This document shows, piece by piece, positions 1-8,942 of a stretch of DNA of 64,000 nt (the first letter of the stretch is position 1; every line of letters starts with the position of its first letter). The notes under the pieces are model-generated. The model was not told the DNA's origin. It made no database searches and saw only the letters and a list, made by a program, of their open reading frames with translations. This stretch comes from Rhizobium sp. C4 (lineage in GTDB: Bacteria > Pseudomonadota > Alphaproteobacteria > Rhizobiales > Rhizobiaceae): NCBI RefSeq assembly GCF_021026315.1, contig NZ_JAJNCX010000001.1, positions 434,001-498,000 on the forward strand. Reading direction: 5' to 3'. The translations under genes and the position numbers were made by a program.

Positions 1-101
1 TTGCCCGTCTCGACATGCCGGGCGCGATCAAATCGCTCAATGTCTCCAATGCCGCGGCAATCGCGCTTTACGCCAGCCGGCAGTTTCTCGCGCGGGGGTG
101 A
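1..101 (+). CDS. rlmB: 23S rRNA 2'-O-ribose methyltransferase (TrmH/SpoU family), 3' end only
   Basis: Only the last 32 codons are in the window, with a TGA stop at 99-101. The visible C-terminus contains DMPGAIKSLNVSNAAAIALY. This is the SpoU/TrmH motif 3 (I-x-M-x-G-x-x-x-S-L-N-V-S-x-A), which binds S-adenosylmethionine in the trefoil knot, followed by the short tail typical of RlmB. RlmB methylates the ribose of G2251 in 23S rRNA; another TrmH-family member cannot be excluded from so short a fragment. It lies just upstream of a tRNA gene. Confidence 0.75.
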   Translation, partial: ARLDMPGAIKSLNVSNAAAIALYASRQFLARG

Positions 102-128
102 TGCCCTTGCGCTGAACAAAGCGCAGTT

Positions 129-156
129 TTTACTTTACATAAACGGGGAATATGCT
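129..156 (+). promoter_or_regulatory. Probable promoter of tRNA-Thr
   Basis: A -35-like TTTACT (129-134), a 16-bp spacer and a -10 TATGCT (151-156) sit about 15 bases before the tRNA. A GC-rich discriminator (CCCCGCGCG) follows, as is common for stable-RNA promoters under stringent control. Inferred from consensus only. Confidence 0.45.
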
Positions 157-171
157 AGTTCCCCGCGCGTT

Positions 172-247
172 GCCCCTATAGCTCAGTTGGTAGAGCGGCT
201 GATTTGTAATCAGTAGGTCGGGAGTTCGAGTCTCTCTGGGGGCACCA
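172..247 (+). tRNA. tRNA-Thr, anticodon UGU
   Basis: A full 76-base cloverleaf with encoded CCA. The acceptor stem GCCCCTA pairs with TGGGGGC (one T-G wobble). The D-arm is GCTC-AGTTGGTA-GAGC, and the anticodon stem CTGAT/ATCAG encloses the loop TTTGTAA, giving anticodon TGT. The T-arm has the invariant TTCGAGT. It reads ACA and, by wobble, other ACN threonine codons. There is no integrase gene or duplicated 3' end nearby, so this tRNA is not being used as an integration site here. Confidence 0.97.
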
Positions 248-349
248 CCCTTTCCTTTGTCCCATCTTCGATCGATACAGGCCGCGTGTCTTGCGGATGT
301 CATTGGCTTTAATGTAGGTTCCGGCGCAACGCATCGCCGGGGCATCTGC

Positions 350-1123
350 ATGACAATCGAATTCAGGACCATCTCCTTCACCGCCTCGTCTGCACCCGAT
401 GCAGAGGCGGCGTGTCAGGAGCTTGTGGCGCGCTATGGCGATACGCCGCTTGAAGAGGCGGATGTGATCGTGGCGCTCGGCGGCGACGGCTTCATGCTGC
501 AGACGCTGCACAAGGCGATGAACTCGTCCAAGCACATCTACGGCATGAACAAGGGCTCCGTCGGCTTCCTGATGAACCGCTACAGCGTCGAGAAGCTGCA
601 TGAGCGGATCGCGGCGGCCACGGAGAACGTCATCCATCCGCTGGAAATGAAGACCGAGGACGCCTACGGCAACAAGCATACGGCGCTTGCCATCAACGAG
701 GTCTCGCTGCTCAGGCAATCCTATCAGGCGGCGAAGCTGCGCGTCGATATCGACGGCAAGACACGCCTGGCCGAACTCACCTGCGACGGTCTGTTGCTGG
801 CGACGCCGGCCGGCTCCACGGCATACAATCTCTCCGCCCATGGGCCGATCCTGCCGCTCGACACGCCACTGATGGCGCTGACCCCCGTCAGTGCCTTCCG
901 TCCGCGCCACTGGCGCGGTGCGCTGCTGCCGGAAAAGGTGGTCGTCGATATCACCGTGCTCGAATGCGAGAAGCGGCCGGTCAATGCGGTCGCCGACCAC
1001 CAGGAGGTCAAGTCGATCAATCATGTCCGCATCCGCCAGGCGCGCGACATGAGCGTCAGCATCCTGTCGGACTCGGACAACTCCTGGTCGGAACGGATTC
1101 TCAGCGAGCAGTTCTCCCCCTGA
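350..1123 (+). CDS. nadK: NAD kinase
   Basis: A 257-residue ATP-dependent NAD kinase (PpnK), which phosphorylates NAD to NADP in the cytosol. The signature GGDG lies in VALGGDGFMLQTLH near residue 43, and the second conserved NE motif is in LAINEVSLLRQ. The glycine-rich TPAGSTAYNLSAHGP segment that forms the NAD site follows. The ATG at 350 gives the usual rhizobial length; upstream in-frame codons run into the tRNA side and carry no conserved sequence. The gene is monocistronic between tRNA-Thr and a bidirectional terminator that it shares with rne. Nothing unusual is visible. Confidence 0.93.
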   Translation: MTIEFRTISFTASSAPDAEAACQELVARYGDTPLEEADVIVALGGDGFMLQTLHKAMNSSKHIYGMNKGSVGFLMNRYSVEKLHERIAAATENVIHPLEMKTEDAYGNKHTALAINEVSLLRQSYQAAKLRVDIDGKTRLAELTCDGLLLATPAGSTAYNLSAHGPILPLDTPLMALTPVSAFRPRHWRGALLPEKVVVDITVLECEKRPVNAVADHQEVKSINHVRIRQARDMSVSILSDSDNSWSERILSEQFSP

Positions 1124-1165
1124 GCGAGCAGTTCCCCCCGGGACCGGGTTTCCATCCCTGAAATG

Positions 1166-1199
1166 AAAAACCCGCCGAGGCATGAGCCCGGCGGGTTTT
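1166..1199. terminator. Bidirectional rho-independent terminator between nadK and rne
   Basis: The stem arms AAAACCCGCCG and CGGCGGGTTTT close around a 10-12 base loop (AGGCATGAGCC). T-runs occur in both directions, so it can end nadK transcription on the plus strand and rne transcription on the minus strand. Confidence 0.85.
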
Positions 1200-1222
1200 C
1201 TGATTCAGACTTTCAGATGGCC

Positions 1223-4030
1223 TCAGAAGAAGCCGCCACGCTGCTTCCACCAGCCGACCTTCTTCGGCTTCGGTTCGCCGCCTTCGGTCGTGCTGCCGGA
1301 GGTGAGAACCGGCTCGGTGGCGATCGGGCCAGACGAGGCGCTCGTGCGTGCCGTACGGGCCGCCGGCTTTTCTTCCGCTTCCGGCTCTTCCTTTGCTGCC
1401 TCGGCAACAGGGGCAGGCTCGGGAGCTGCTTCAACGACAGGCGCTGCCGCAGCAGGCGCTTCTTCAGCAGGCTGGGCTTCGACGACCGGGGCCGGCGCTA
1501 CGGCAACCGGCTCGGCGGCGACTTCAGCGACAGCCATGGCTTCGACACGCTCGACAGCGACAACCTCTGCGGCCTCATCGCCCTCATCGGCGCCGTCGTC
1601 GTCGCCTTCATCATTGCCTTCGGCATCGTCGGCACTTCCGGCTTCTACACCGTCTTCGTCACGGGTACGGCGACCGCCACGCTTGCCGCGGCGGCGGCGC
1701 TTGCGCTTCGGCTGGTCATCCGAGGACGAGGCGGATGCCGGTGCGCCATCGGCATCACCTTCGTCGTCGCCTTCATCGCCCTCGTCGTCACCTTCACCGC
1801 CATCATCGCCCTGCCCGGCATTGGCCTGCGGGTTCTGACCGTCCTGATCGTCACGGCGACCGCGACGACGCCGACGGCGCTTGCGCTTGCGGCCATTCTG
1901 ATCGTCGGAAGACTTCGCCTCGGCAGGCGCCTTGGCGACGACGATGTCGTCTTCATCCTCATCGTCGATCTCTTCGACGGGGATGTCTTCCTCTTCTTCC
2001 GGCTCAGGCAGCATCAGCATCAGCGATTCGACCTTGACCGGGTTTTCCACCGGATCGCCGCGATCGATGGCGAAATGCTGCGCGCCGACGGCGGCGTCGG
2101 CCTCGATGAAGATCGAGAGACCGAAGCGGGCTTCGTAATCGACAATCGTGCCGCGCTTCTGGTTGAGCAGATAGAGCGAAATGTCCGGCGTGGTGCGGAC
2201 CGTGATGTCATGCGTGGTGTTCTTGAGCAGATATTCCTCGACACCGCGCAGAACGTGGAGCGCGACGGAGGACTGCGAACGGACGTGACCGGTGCCGCCG
2301 CAATGCGAGCAGACCTGCGTCGTCGATTCCAGCACCGAGGCGCGGATACGCTGGCGCGACATTTCGAGAAGACCGAAATGCGAGATGCGGCCGACCTGGA
2401 TGCGGGCGCGGTCGTTCTTCAGGTGATCCTTCAGACGCTTTTCGACGGACCGGTTGTTGCGCTTCTCCTCCATGTCGATGAAGTCGATGACAACGAGGCC
2501 GGCAAGGTCGCGCAGGCGAAGCTGACGGGCAACTTCTTCGGCGGCTTCGAGGTTGGTCGCAAGCGCCGTTTCCTCGATCGAATGTTCGCGGGTGGAGCGA
2601 CCGGAGTTCACGTCGATGGCGACGAGCGCTTCGGTCTGATTGATGATCAGATAGCCGCCGGACTTCAGCGTCACCTGCGGCTGCAGCATGCGGTCCAGCT
2701 GGGCCTCGATGCCGGAGCGCGAGAAGATCGGATGCACGTCGCGATAGGGCTGAACGACCTTGGCGTGGCTCGGCATCAGCATCTTCATGAAGTCTTTCGC
2801 TTCACGATAGCCTTCCTCGCCGGCAACGATGATCTCGGAAATGTCCTTGTTGTAAAGGTCGCGGATCGAACGCTTGATCAGCGAGCCTTCCTCATAGACG
2901 AGGCAGGGCGCGGTGGAATTCAGCGTCAGCGTACGGACGTTTTCCCACAGGCGCATCAGGTATTCGAAGTCGCGCTTGATCTCGACCTTGGTGCGGTTGG
3001 CACCGGCGGTGCGCAGGATCACGCCCATGCCCTGCGGCACGTCGAGACCGCGAGCGATTTCCTTCAGGCGCTTGCGGTCCGTCGGCTGGGTGATCTTGCG
3101 GGAAATGCCGCCGCCACGCGCCGTGTTCGGCATCAGGACCGAGTAACGGCCTGCAAGCGACAGATAGGTGGTGAGAGCAGCACCCTTGTTGCCGCGCTCT
3201 TCCTTGGCGACCTGCACCAGGAGGATCTGACGGCGCTTGATGACTTCCTGGATGCGATACTGCTTGCGCGGCTTGCGCACGACGCGGTCCGGAACTTCTT
3301 CCATTGCGTCTTCGGCGCCGATGGAGTCGATCACTTCCTTTTCAGCGTGATCGTCATCATCATCATCGTCATCGCGGCGATTGCGACGGCGGCTGCGCTG
3401 CGGCGTGAACTCTTCGGAAATCGTATCGGTGTCGATTTCGGCAGCCATCACGTCCGGATTGCTGTCGTCGTCGGAGGAGGCCTCTTCGGGAGCGCCCTCA
3501 ACGGCCTCGGCCGTTTCAGCGGCGGGCTCGACAGCGGCGGCTTCGACTTCTTCGCCAGCCTTCGGCTTGCGGCGGCTCTTGCGGCGCGGCTTCGGCTTTT
3601 CAGCCGGCTCGGCCTCGACGGCGACCGGTGTTTCGGTCACCAGTGCGGAAAGATCAGCCTCGGGCTGTTCGGCCGCAGCGGGATCAGCAGCAGGTGCGGC
3701 GGCTTCCGGCTCGTCGTGGTCGTCCCGGTCCTCGCGGCGAACCTGTTCGGCCTCTTCAGCGAGAAGCGCCTGACGGTCGGCCAGCGGAATCTGGTAGTAA
3801 TCCGGATGGATTTCGGCGAAAGCCAGGAAGCCATGACGGTTGCCGCCATAGTCAACGAAGGCGGCCTGGAGCGAAGGCTCCACTCGGGTGACCTTCGCGA
3901 GGTAGATATTCCCACGCAGCTGTTTCTTGTGCTGCGACTCGAAATCGAATTCCTCTATGCGGTTGCCACGTACGACAACGACGCGCGTCTCTTCCTCGTG
4001 AGACGCATCGATAAGCATTCTGTCTGCCAT
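1223..4030 (-). CDS. rne: Ribonuclease E (Rne/Rng family)
   Basis: A 935-residue endoribonuclease E, the core of the RNA degradosome, which processes rRNA and tRNA precursors and turns over mRNA. The N-terminus MADRMLIDASHEEETRVVVV is typical of alphaproteobacteria. The S1 domain begins near residue 36 and is split by a long acidic, Ala/Pro-rich insertion (about residues 100-260), another alphaproteobacterial trait. The two catalytic metal-binding aspartates fall at about D473 (IDVNSG) and D516 (VIDFIDM), 43 residues apart as in E. coli (D303/D346). The Zn-link cysteines are in CSHCGGTGH. The C-terminal third is low-complexity, alternating acidic and Arg-rich blocks, and ends with KKVGWWKQRGGFF. 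The family often controls its own level through its 5' leader; see the stem-loop region upstream. The start has GAGGAG about 11 bases upstream. Confidence 0.96.
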   Translation of the reverse strand: MADRMLIDASHEEETRVVVVRGNRIEEFDFESQHKKQLRGNIYLAKVTRVEPSLQAAFVDYGGNRHGFLAFAEIHPDYYQIPLADRQALLAEEAEQVRREDRDDHDEPEAAAPAADPAAAEQPEADLSALVTETPVAVEAEPAEKPKPRRKSRRKPKAGEEVEAAAVEPAAETAEAVEGAPEEASSDDDSNPDVMAAEIDTDTISEEFTPQRSRRRNRRDDDDDDDDHAEKEVIDSIGAEDAMEEVPDRVVRKPRKQYRIQEVIKRRQILLVQVAKEERGNKGAALTTYLSLAGRYSVLMPNTARGGGISRKITQPTDRKRLKEIARGLDVPQGMGVILRTAGANRTKVEIKRDFEYLMRLWENVRTLTLNSTAPCLVYEEGSLIKRSIRDLYNKDISEIIVAGEEGYREAKDFMKMLMPSHAKVVQPYRDVHPIFSRSGIEAQLDRMLQPQVTLKSGGYLIINQTEALVAIDVNSGRSTREHSIEETALATNLEAAEEVARQLRLRDLAGLVVIDFIDMEEKRNNRSVEKRLKDHLKNDRARIQVGRISHFGLLEMSRQRIRASVLESTTQVCSHCGGTGHVRSQSSVALHVLRGVEEYLLKNTTHDITVRTTPDISLYLLNQKRGTIVDYEARFGLSIFIEADAAVGAQHFAIDRGDPVENPVKVESLMLMLPEPEEEEDIPVEEIDDEDEDDIVVAKAPAEAKSSDDQNGRKRKRRRRRRGRRDDQDGQNPQANAGQGDDGGEGDDEGDEGDDEGDADGAPASASSSDDQPKRKRRRRGKRGGRRTRDEDGVEAGSADDAEGNDEGDDDGADEGDEAAEVVAVERVEAMAVAEVAAEPVAVAPAPVVEAQPAEEAPAAAAPVVEAAPEPAPVAEAAKEEPEAEEKPAARTARTSASSGPIATEPVLTSGSTTEGGEPKPKKVGWWKQRGGFF

Positions 4031-4257
4031 TTATGCTGCACTCCTCGGCGCGGCAGCATGGAGGCCATTCGTAAGTTCATCTCGGAAATCTTGTGAATGA
4101 AGCCAGCCGGCGCGCCGGAATAAAATGTTCCCGATCGGGGGGCATTCATGCGCAACGAGGCTCCGTCAACCGGGTAAACCGGGCTCCCACTTCTCGGGAT
4201 GAGGGACGGAACAAGGTGCGACAACGTCGAATACCAGTCGAGAACGCCAAAGCCATA

Positions 4258-4434
4258 GGCCCCTGCGGGCCCGATGAATTGCTCTTCCAAAGAGCTTGGT
4301 GGAGACCACCGTTTCTGTCCGGCAACCGCCGGAAATACCTGAACACACTGCGAATAAAAGCATCATCGACGGCTGATGATTCGTCACGGGCGCCACAATT
4401 TTCGGTGGGCAGCCGGATGGGATGAATCTATCCC
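4258..4434. promoter_or_regulatory. Cluster of six short perfect stem-loops in the 630-bp gap between rne and amiC
   Basis: The interval 4031-4660 holds no convincing gene. It contains the divergent upstream regions of rne (minus) and the amidase (plus). Within it lie six short perfect inverted repeats: 4258-4271 (GGCCC/GGGCC), 4281-4295 (GCTCTT/AAGAGC), 4298-4310 (GGTGG/CCACC), 4319-4332 (CCGGC/GCCGG), 4362-4380 (ATCATC/GATGAT) and 4419-4434 (GGGAT/ATCCC). A palindrome CCGGCGCGCCGG lies at 4107-4118. A long structured 5' leader of rne mRNA is the simplest reading, because rne autoregulation through its leader is established in E. coli; an independent small RNA is the alternative. I see no strong promoter for either gene, only a -35-like TTGACC on the minus strand near 4453-4458. 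Confidence 0.45.
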
Positions 4435-4660
4435 GTCGATACTTTTATCCTGGGTCAAGCTTTTATGTTCAAACCGTCACAATAGCAAGGAAAAAGCCTC
4501 GCTTCCCGAAACGGCCGTCATAATGTTGAACGATTTCTCCGGCAGCCGGGGTTGCCCACTGTTCCGAAACCCGTCATGAACGCGGCGATTTCCCGCTGGC
4601 GCAGGCGTTTCAGGGGAGCAGGCCGTCATACATGCCGTCACTTGAGAGGGAACGCATCGG

Positions 4661-5899
4661 ATGCTGAGCAATGCCGGTCGCCTGCTGAGACCAAGCCAAG
4701 GAACGGCTGCGTTCTGTCTCGTTCTGGCACATCTTTTTCTGTCGTTTCTCAGTTTTCCGGCATCCGCCACGGAGCTCAATGCGAAGGCTGCCCGCATTGC
4801 CGGAGACGAAGCGCGCACGCGCATCGTGATCGACTTCGACGTCAAGCCGGACTTCACGGTTCACTATCTTGAAAGCCCCAACCGGATTGTCGTGGACATC
4901 GCCGGCACGGTGAATTTCGCCTTCCCGCCGGAGCAGCTGGAAGCCCGCGGCATCTATGAGCGCATCCGCTTCGGTGCGATGAGCGCGGGGCGCACGCGCC
5001 TTGTCCTGACGTCCAAGCTCCCGGCCGGGCTTGAGGTTGCCGAGGCGCGCAAGAACGACGAAGGCGAAGGCTGGCGGCTGGTGCTCGACGGCGCGATCGT
5101 TACGCCCGACCAATATGCAGCGATGAAGAAGCAGGGCAATTGGGGCAACTCGGAAAGCAGCAGCGCACCCGTCGTGCCGCTTGCGCCGCAGCAGCCCCCC
5201 TCGCCTGACAGCGTCTTCACCGTGGCGATCGATGCTGGCCATGGCGGGATCGACACCGGTGCGGTGACCTCCGGAAAGAACCCCGTCTACGAGAAGAACA
5301 TCACCCTCGACTTCGCAACGACGCTTGCCAGGGAGCTCAACACGCGCCCGGGCATAAAGGCCTTCCTGACCCGCGACACCGATATTTTCCTTTCACTGGG
5401 AGAGCGCGTGCAGATCGCCCGGTCACGCGGGGCGAACCTCTTCATTTCGCTGCATGCCGATACGCTGCGCGAGAAATCGACGCGCGGGGCGACCGTCTAC
5501 ACGATCTCCGACCGCGCCTCGGACAAGCTTGCCGACGAGCTTGCCAGACGCGAAAACACCTCGGACGAAGTGGCGGGCGTCGAGGTTAAAAAGGAACCCT
5601 CGGAGGTCAACGACATCCTGATCGACCTGACGCGCCGCGAAACGCAGGCCTTTTCGATCAGCCTTGCCAATTCCATCGTTCACTCCTTCGAAGGGCAGAT
5701 CGGGCTGATCAACAATCCGCACCGATCGGCAGGCTTCCGCGTGCTCACCGCTCCGGACGTGCCATCCGTGCTGCTCGAACTCGGCTTCCTGTCGAATCCC
5801 GAGGATGTGAAGCAGCTTCAGCGGGCCGATTTCCGCGACAAGCTGGTCACTCTGATCGCCGACGCGGTGAAGCGTTACCGCGAGAAGCTCGGTGGGTAA
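4661..5899 (+). CDS. amiC: N-acetylmuramoyl-L-alanine amidase with AMIN domain (AmiC type)
   Basis: A 412-residue periplasmic amidase that cleaves the amide between N-acetylmuramic acid and the stem peptide during septum splitting. A signal-like hydrophobic stretch (about 17-37, ending SFPASA) is followed by an AMIN targeting domain (about 40-135, with RIVIDFDVKPDF and PNRIVVDI). A linker leads to the Amidase_3 zinc domain (about 185-405). The expected metal and catalytic positions are seen in IDAGHGGIDTG (His), VYEKNITLDFA (Glu), ISLHADTL (His) and LLELGFLSN (Glu). GAGAGGGA lies 8 bases before the ATG. It directly precedes PBP1A, pairing a cell wall hydrolase with a synthase. The symbol is by family; AmiA/B-type naming is also possible. 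Confidence 0.92.
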   Translation: MLSNAGRLLRPSQGTAAFCLVLAHLFLSFLSFPASATELNAKAARIAGDEARTRIVIDFDVKPDFTVHYLESPNRIVVDIAGTVNFAFPPEQLEARGIYERIRFGAMSAGRTRLVLTSKLPAGLEVAEARKNDEGEGWRLVLDGAIVTPDQYAAMKKQGNWGNSESSSAPVVPLAPQQPPSPDSVFTVAIDAGHGGIDTGAVTSGKNPVYEKNITLDFATTLARELNTRPGIKAFLTRDTDIFLSLGERVQIARSRGANLFISLHADTLREKSTRGATVYTISDRASDKLADELARRENTSDEVAGVEVKKEPSEVNDILIDLTRRETQAFSISLANSIVHSFEGQIGLINNPHRSAGFRVLTAPDVPSVLLELGFLSNPEDVKQLQRADFRDKLVTLIADAVKRYREKLGG

Positions 5900-5939
5900 C
5901 CTGCAAGGAAGGGTGCATCGTCTTGACAAGGCGCGGGTT

Positions 5940-5968
5940 TTGACGAATCCCCCTGTGTCGGATAAGTA
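5940..5968 (+). promoter_or_regulatory. Possible promoter upstream of PBP1A
   Basis: TTGACG (5940-5945), 17 bases and TAAGTA (5963-5968) lie in the 299-bp gap between amiC and the PBP1A gene. A second TTGACA occurs at 5923-5928 without a clear -10. The rest of the gap shows no gene. The weak -10 keeps confidence low. Confidence 0.35.
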
Positions 5969-6198
5969 ACAGGCATACCGGATTGGTGTAGTGATTTTCC
6001 GGAAGTGGGTTGAAGGCCCTATTTTCCGCACATTCGGACCCTTACAGACGAGTTAATGACGCAGTGCGAGAAATGGCCTGCGTCCGGAGGAAGGCCGCAC
6101 ATTGCAACAATGGCGCGGCGCGCCCTGACACATTTTGATGAAGGTGAACGCGGTCCCGGCTGACGATGTCTCCGGAACACGCAAACCGGTAAAGGCAC

Positions 6199-8655
6199 AT
6201 GGTTAGACTGATCGGATATTTCTTCGGATTGAGCGCGATCCTGTTTTTCGGCGCTGCAGCTGCCGCCGCGATCTACCTCAACACGGTCATGAAGGATTTG
6301 CCCGACTACGAAGTACTGGCGAATTATGCGCCGCCCGTGACGACCCGCATTCATGCCGGTGACGGCCAGCTCATTGCCGAATATGCCCATGAGCGCCGGC
6401 TCTACCTGCCGATCCAGGCGATCCCGGACCGCGTCAAGGCCGCCTTCATCTCGGCCGAGGACAAGAATTTCTACAGCCATCCCGGTCTCGACGTGGTGGG
6501 CCTCGGACGCGCCATCCTCGTCAACCTGCAGAATGTCGGCAGCGGTCGCCGCCCGGTTGGCGCCTCGACGATCACCCAGCAGGTGGCGAAGAACTTCCTG
6601 CTCTCGTCCGACCAGACCATGTCGCGCAAGGCGAAGGAAGCCATCCTGTCGCTGCGCATCGAGCAGACCTATTCCAAGGATCGCATTCTCGAGCTCTACC
6701 TCAACGAAATCTTCTTCGGCCTGAACTCCTACGGCATCGCGTCGGCGGCGCTGACCTATTTCGACAAGTCTGTCACGGAACTTTCGATCGCCGAATGCGC
6801 CTATCTGGCGTCGCTGCCCAAGGGTCCGGCCAACTACAATCCCTTCCGCCATCCTGATGCAGCACTTGAACGCCGCAACTGGGTGATCGACCGCATGGTC
6901 GAGAACGGCTACGTCGCCAAGGACGATGGCGACGCCGCCAAGAAGGAACCGCTGGGCGTCACCGGCCGCAAGAACGGGACCTACCTCTTCGCCTCCGACT
7001 ATTTCGCCGAGGAAGCCCGCCGCCAGATCATCGCGCAGTATGGCGAGAAGTCGCTGTATGAAGGTGGCCTTTCGGTCCGCACGTCGCTGAACCCGAAGCT
7101 GCAGATCTATGCACGCAAGGCGCTGCAGGATGCATTGATCGATTTCGACATCAAGCGCGGCTATCACGGTCCGATCAATCATATCGCCGTCGCCGGCGAT
7201 TGGGGTCCGGCACTCTCCAAGCTCGATGAAATGCGCGACGTGCCGGAGTGGAAGCTTGCCGTGGTGCTGGCGACCGATTCGAAGGGTGTCGACATCGGCA
7301 TCCGTCCCGAGCATGACCCGGCAGGCAAGGTTGACGCGGCGCGCGAGCGCGGCCGCATTGACGACGCCAACATGAAATGGGCCTATCGCTCCTCGAAGTC
7401 GCTGATGACGAAGGCGAAGTCCCCGATCGACATCTTCCAGCCGGGTGATGTGGTCTATGTGCAGGCCATCGACGGCAAGCCCGGCCAATACAAGCTGCGC
7501 CAGCCGCCGAAGATCCAGGGCGGCATGATTGCCATGGACCCGAAGACGGGCCGTGTTCTCGCCATGGTCGGCGGCTTCTCCTACGCGCAGTCGGAATTCA
7601 ACCGCGCCACGCAGGCCATGCGCCAGCCTGGCTCGTCGTTCAAGCCCTTCGTTTACGCGGCCGCGCTCGACAACGGCTACACGCCCGCCTCGGTGGTCAT
7701 GGATGCGCCGTTCGAGCTGCAGCTCCCCGGCGGTCAGGTCTGGTCGCCGAAGAACTATGGCGGCGACTTCTCCGGTCCGTCGACACTGCGCCGCGGTATC
7801 GAACAGTCGCGAAACCTGATGACAGTGCGCCTCGCCAACGACATGGGCATGGACACGGTGGCCGAATATGCCGAACGTTTCGGCATCTACGATCACATGC
7901 AGCCGGTCCTCGCGATGTCGCTCGGCTCCGGCGAAACGACCGTGATGCGCATGGTCTCCGGCTATTCGGTGATCGCCAACGGTGGCAAGCAGATCAAGCC
8001 GACGCTGATCGACCGCATTCAGGACCGCACCGGCAAGACGATCTACAAGCATGAGGACCGCGTCTGCGAAAACTGCAACGCGGCTGACTGGAAGAACCAG
8101 GAAGAGCCGGTTGTCGACGACAAGCGCGAGCAGGTTCTCGACCCGATGACGGCCTACCAGATCACCTCGATGATGCAGGGCGTGGTGCAGCGCGGCACGG
8201 CGGCAGGCCAGGTCAAGCTCGACCGCGACGTCGCCGGCAAGACCGGCACGACAAACGACGAAAAGGACGCCTGGTTCGTCGGCTTCACACCCGACCTCGT
8301 CGCCGGCGTCTATATCGGCTACGACAACCCGCAGCCGATGGGCCGCGGCGGCACCGGTGGTCACCTTTCCGCACCGATCTTCAACGAGTTCATGCAGGAT
8401 GCCGACAAGGACATCACCCCGTCGAAGTTCATCGTTCCGGAAGGCATGCAACTGATTGCCGTCGACCGCAAGACCGGCATGGAAGCAGGCCCCGGCGATC
8501 CGAACACGATCGTGGAAGCCTTCAAACCCGGCACCGGCCCCGCCAATGTCTTCTCCGTCATCGGCGGCGAAGACTATGCGACGCCGGAGCAGATCATGAA
8601 CCAGTCGCCGCAGGCCAATGATGCGGTGAAGCAGGGACAGCCGGGCCTGTTCTGA
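6199..8655 (+). CDS. mrcA: Penicillin-binding protein 1A (class A, bifunctional)
   Basis: An 818-residue inner-membrane peptidoglycan synthase that polymerises glycan strands and cross-links stem peptides. It has a short cytoplasmic start, one N-terminal membrane helix (about residues 8-27), and a GT51 transglycosylase domain whose catalytic Glu is about E87 (SAEDKNFYSHPG). The hallmark ASTITQQVAKNF and the RKAKEAILSLRIEQTYSK motif follow. An OB-like insertion comes next, then the transpeptidase domain. The transpeptidase motifs are S479-S-F-K482 (nucleophile serine), S537-R-N539 and K681-T-G683. Length matches rhizobial PBP1A. AAAGG sits just before the ATG. All catalytic motifs are intact. 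Confidence 0.95.
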   Translation: MVRLIGYFFGLSAILFFGAAAAAAIYLNTVMKDLPDYEVLANYAPPVTTRIHAGDGQLIAEYAHERRLYLPIQAIPDRVKAAFISAEDKNFYSHPGLDVVGLGRAILVNLQNVGSGRRPVGASTITQQVAKNFLLSSDQTMSRKAKEAILSLRIEQTYSKDRILELYLNEIFFGLNSYGIASAALTYFDKSVTELSIAECAYLASLPKGPANYNPFRHPDAALERRNWVIDRMVENGYVAKDDGDAAKKEPLGVTGRKNGTYLFASDYFAEEARRQIIAQYGEKSLYEGGLSVRTSLNPKLQIYARKALQDALIDFDIKRGYHGPINHIAVAGDWGPALSKLDEMRDVPEWKLAVVLATDSKGVDIGIRPEHDPAGKVDAARERGRIDDANMKWAYRSSKSLMTKAKSPIDIFQPGDVVYVQAIDGKPGQYKLRQPPKIQGGMIAMDPKTGRVLAMVGGFSYAQSEFNRATQAMRQPGSSFKPFVYAAALDNGYTPASVVMDAPFELQLPGGQVWSPKNYGGDFSGPSTLRRGIEQSRNLMTVRLANDMGMDTVAEYAERFGIYDHMQPVLAMSLGSGETTVMRMVSGYSVIANGGKQIKPTLIDRIQDRTGKTIYKHEDRVCENCNAADWKNQEEPVVDDKREQVLDPMTAYQITSMMQGVVQRGTAAGQVKLDRDVAGKTGTTNDEKDAWFVGFTPDLVAGVYIGYDNPQPMGRGGTGGHLSAPIFNEFMQDADKDITPSKFIVPEGMQLIAVDRKTGMEAGPGDPNTIVEAFKPGTGPANVFSVIGGEDYATPEQIMNQSPQANDAVKQGQPGLF

Positions 8656-8688
8656 CGAACTGCTGGCCATGTCGCGTCACGCGTGATA

Positions 8689-8702
8689 GGTTACATGTAA
8701 CC
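8689..8702. promoter_or_regulatory. Perfect 14-bp palindrome before the toxin-antitoxin pair (candidate autoregulatory operator)
   Basis: GGTTACATGTAACC is self-complementary and lies 15 bases before the antitoxin ATG, over the likely promoter. Type II antitoxins usually repress their own operon through such sites. No clear -35/-10 pair could be assigned. Confidence 0.5.
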
Positions 8703-8717
8703 CACGGGAGATGTGTC

Positions 8718-8942
8718 ATGGCCTCTGGATCTGCGCGAAAGTCTTCACGGGAAAAGGTCTCCGAATATCGGGCGCGGTTGCGCGCTCAAGGTTTGAGGCC
8801 AGTGCAGATTTGGGTGCCGGATACGCGGTCCGACAGTTTTCGCGCGGAGGCGTTGAGGCAATCGGTGGCCGTTGCACAGAGCGCTTCTGCGCATGACGAT
8901 CAGGACTTCATCGACGCCATTTCCGAGCTTTCAGGCGAATGA
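8718..8942 (+). CDS. MazE-family antitoxin (DUF3018)
   Basis: A 74-residue protein of the DUF3018 antitoxin family. The N-terminal basic segment SARKSSREKVSEYRARLRAQ is followed by GLRPVQIWVPDTRS, the core of this family, which is thought to bind DNA. The acidic C-terminus (DDQDFIDAISELSGE) is the part expected to bind the toxin. GGGAG lies 7 bases before the ATG. Its TGA overlaps the toxin ATG in an ATGA junction, so the two are translationally coupled. A 14-bp palindrome upstream is its likely operator. Family assignment is from the sequence pattern. Confidence 0.82.
   Translation: MASGSARKSSREKVSEYRARLRAQGLRPVQIWVPDTRSDSFRAEALRQSVAVAQSASAHDDQDFIDAISELSGE

Noticed and set aside
1163-4096. 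A 977-codon open frame on the plus strand opposite rne
   Set aside because: It is the antisense shadow of rne: low-complexity, no family motif, and wholly inside a gene with intact catalytic residues.
6019-8670. An 883-codon minus-strand open frame opposite PBP1A
   Set aside because: His/Arg/Asp-rich shadow translation without any domain; PBP1A has all catalytic motifs.
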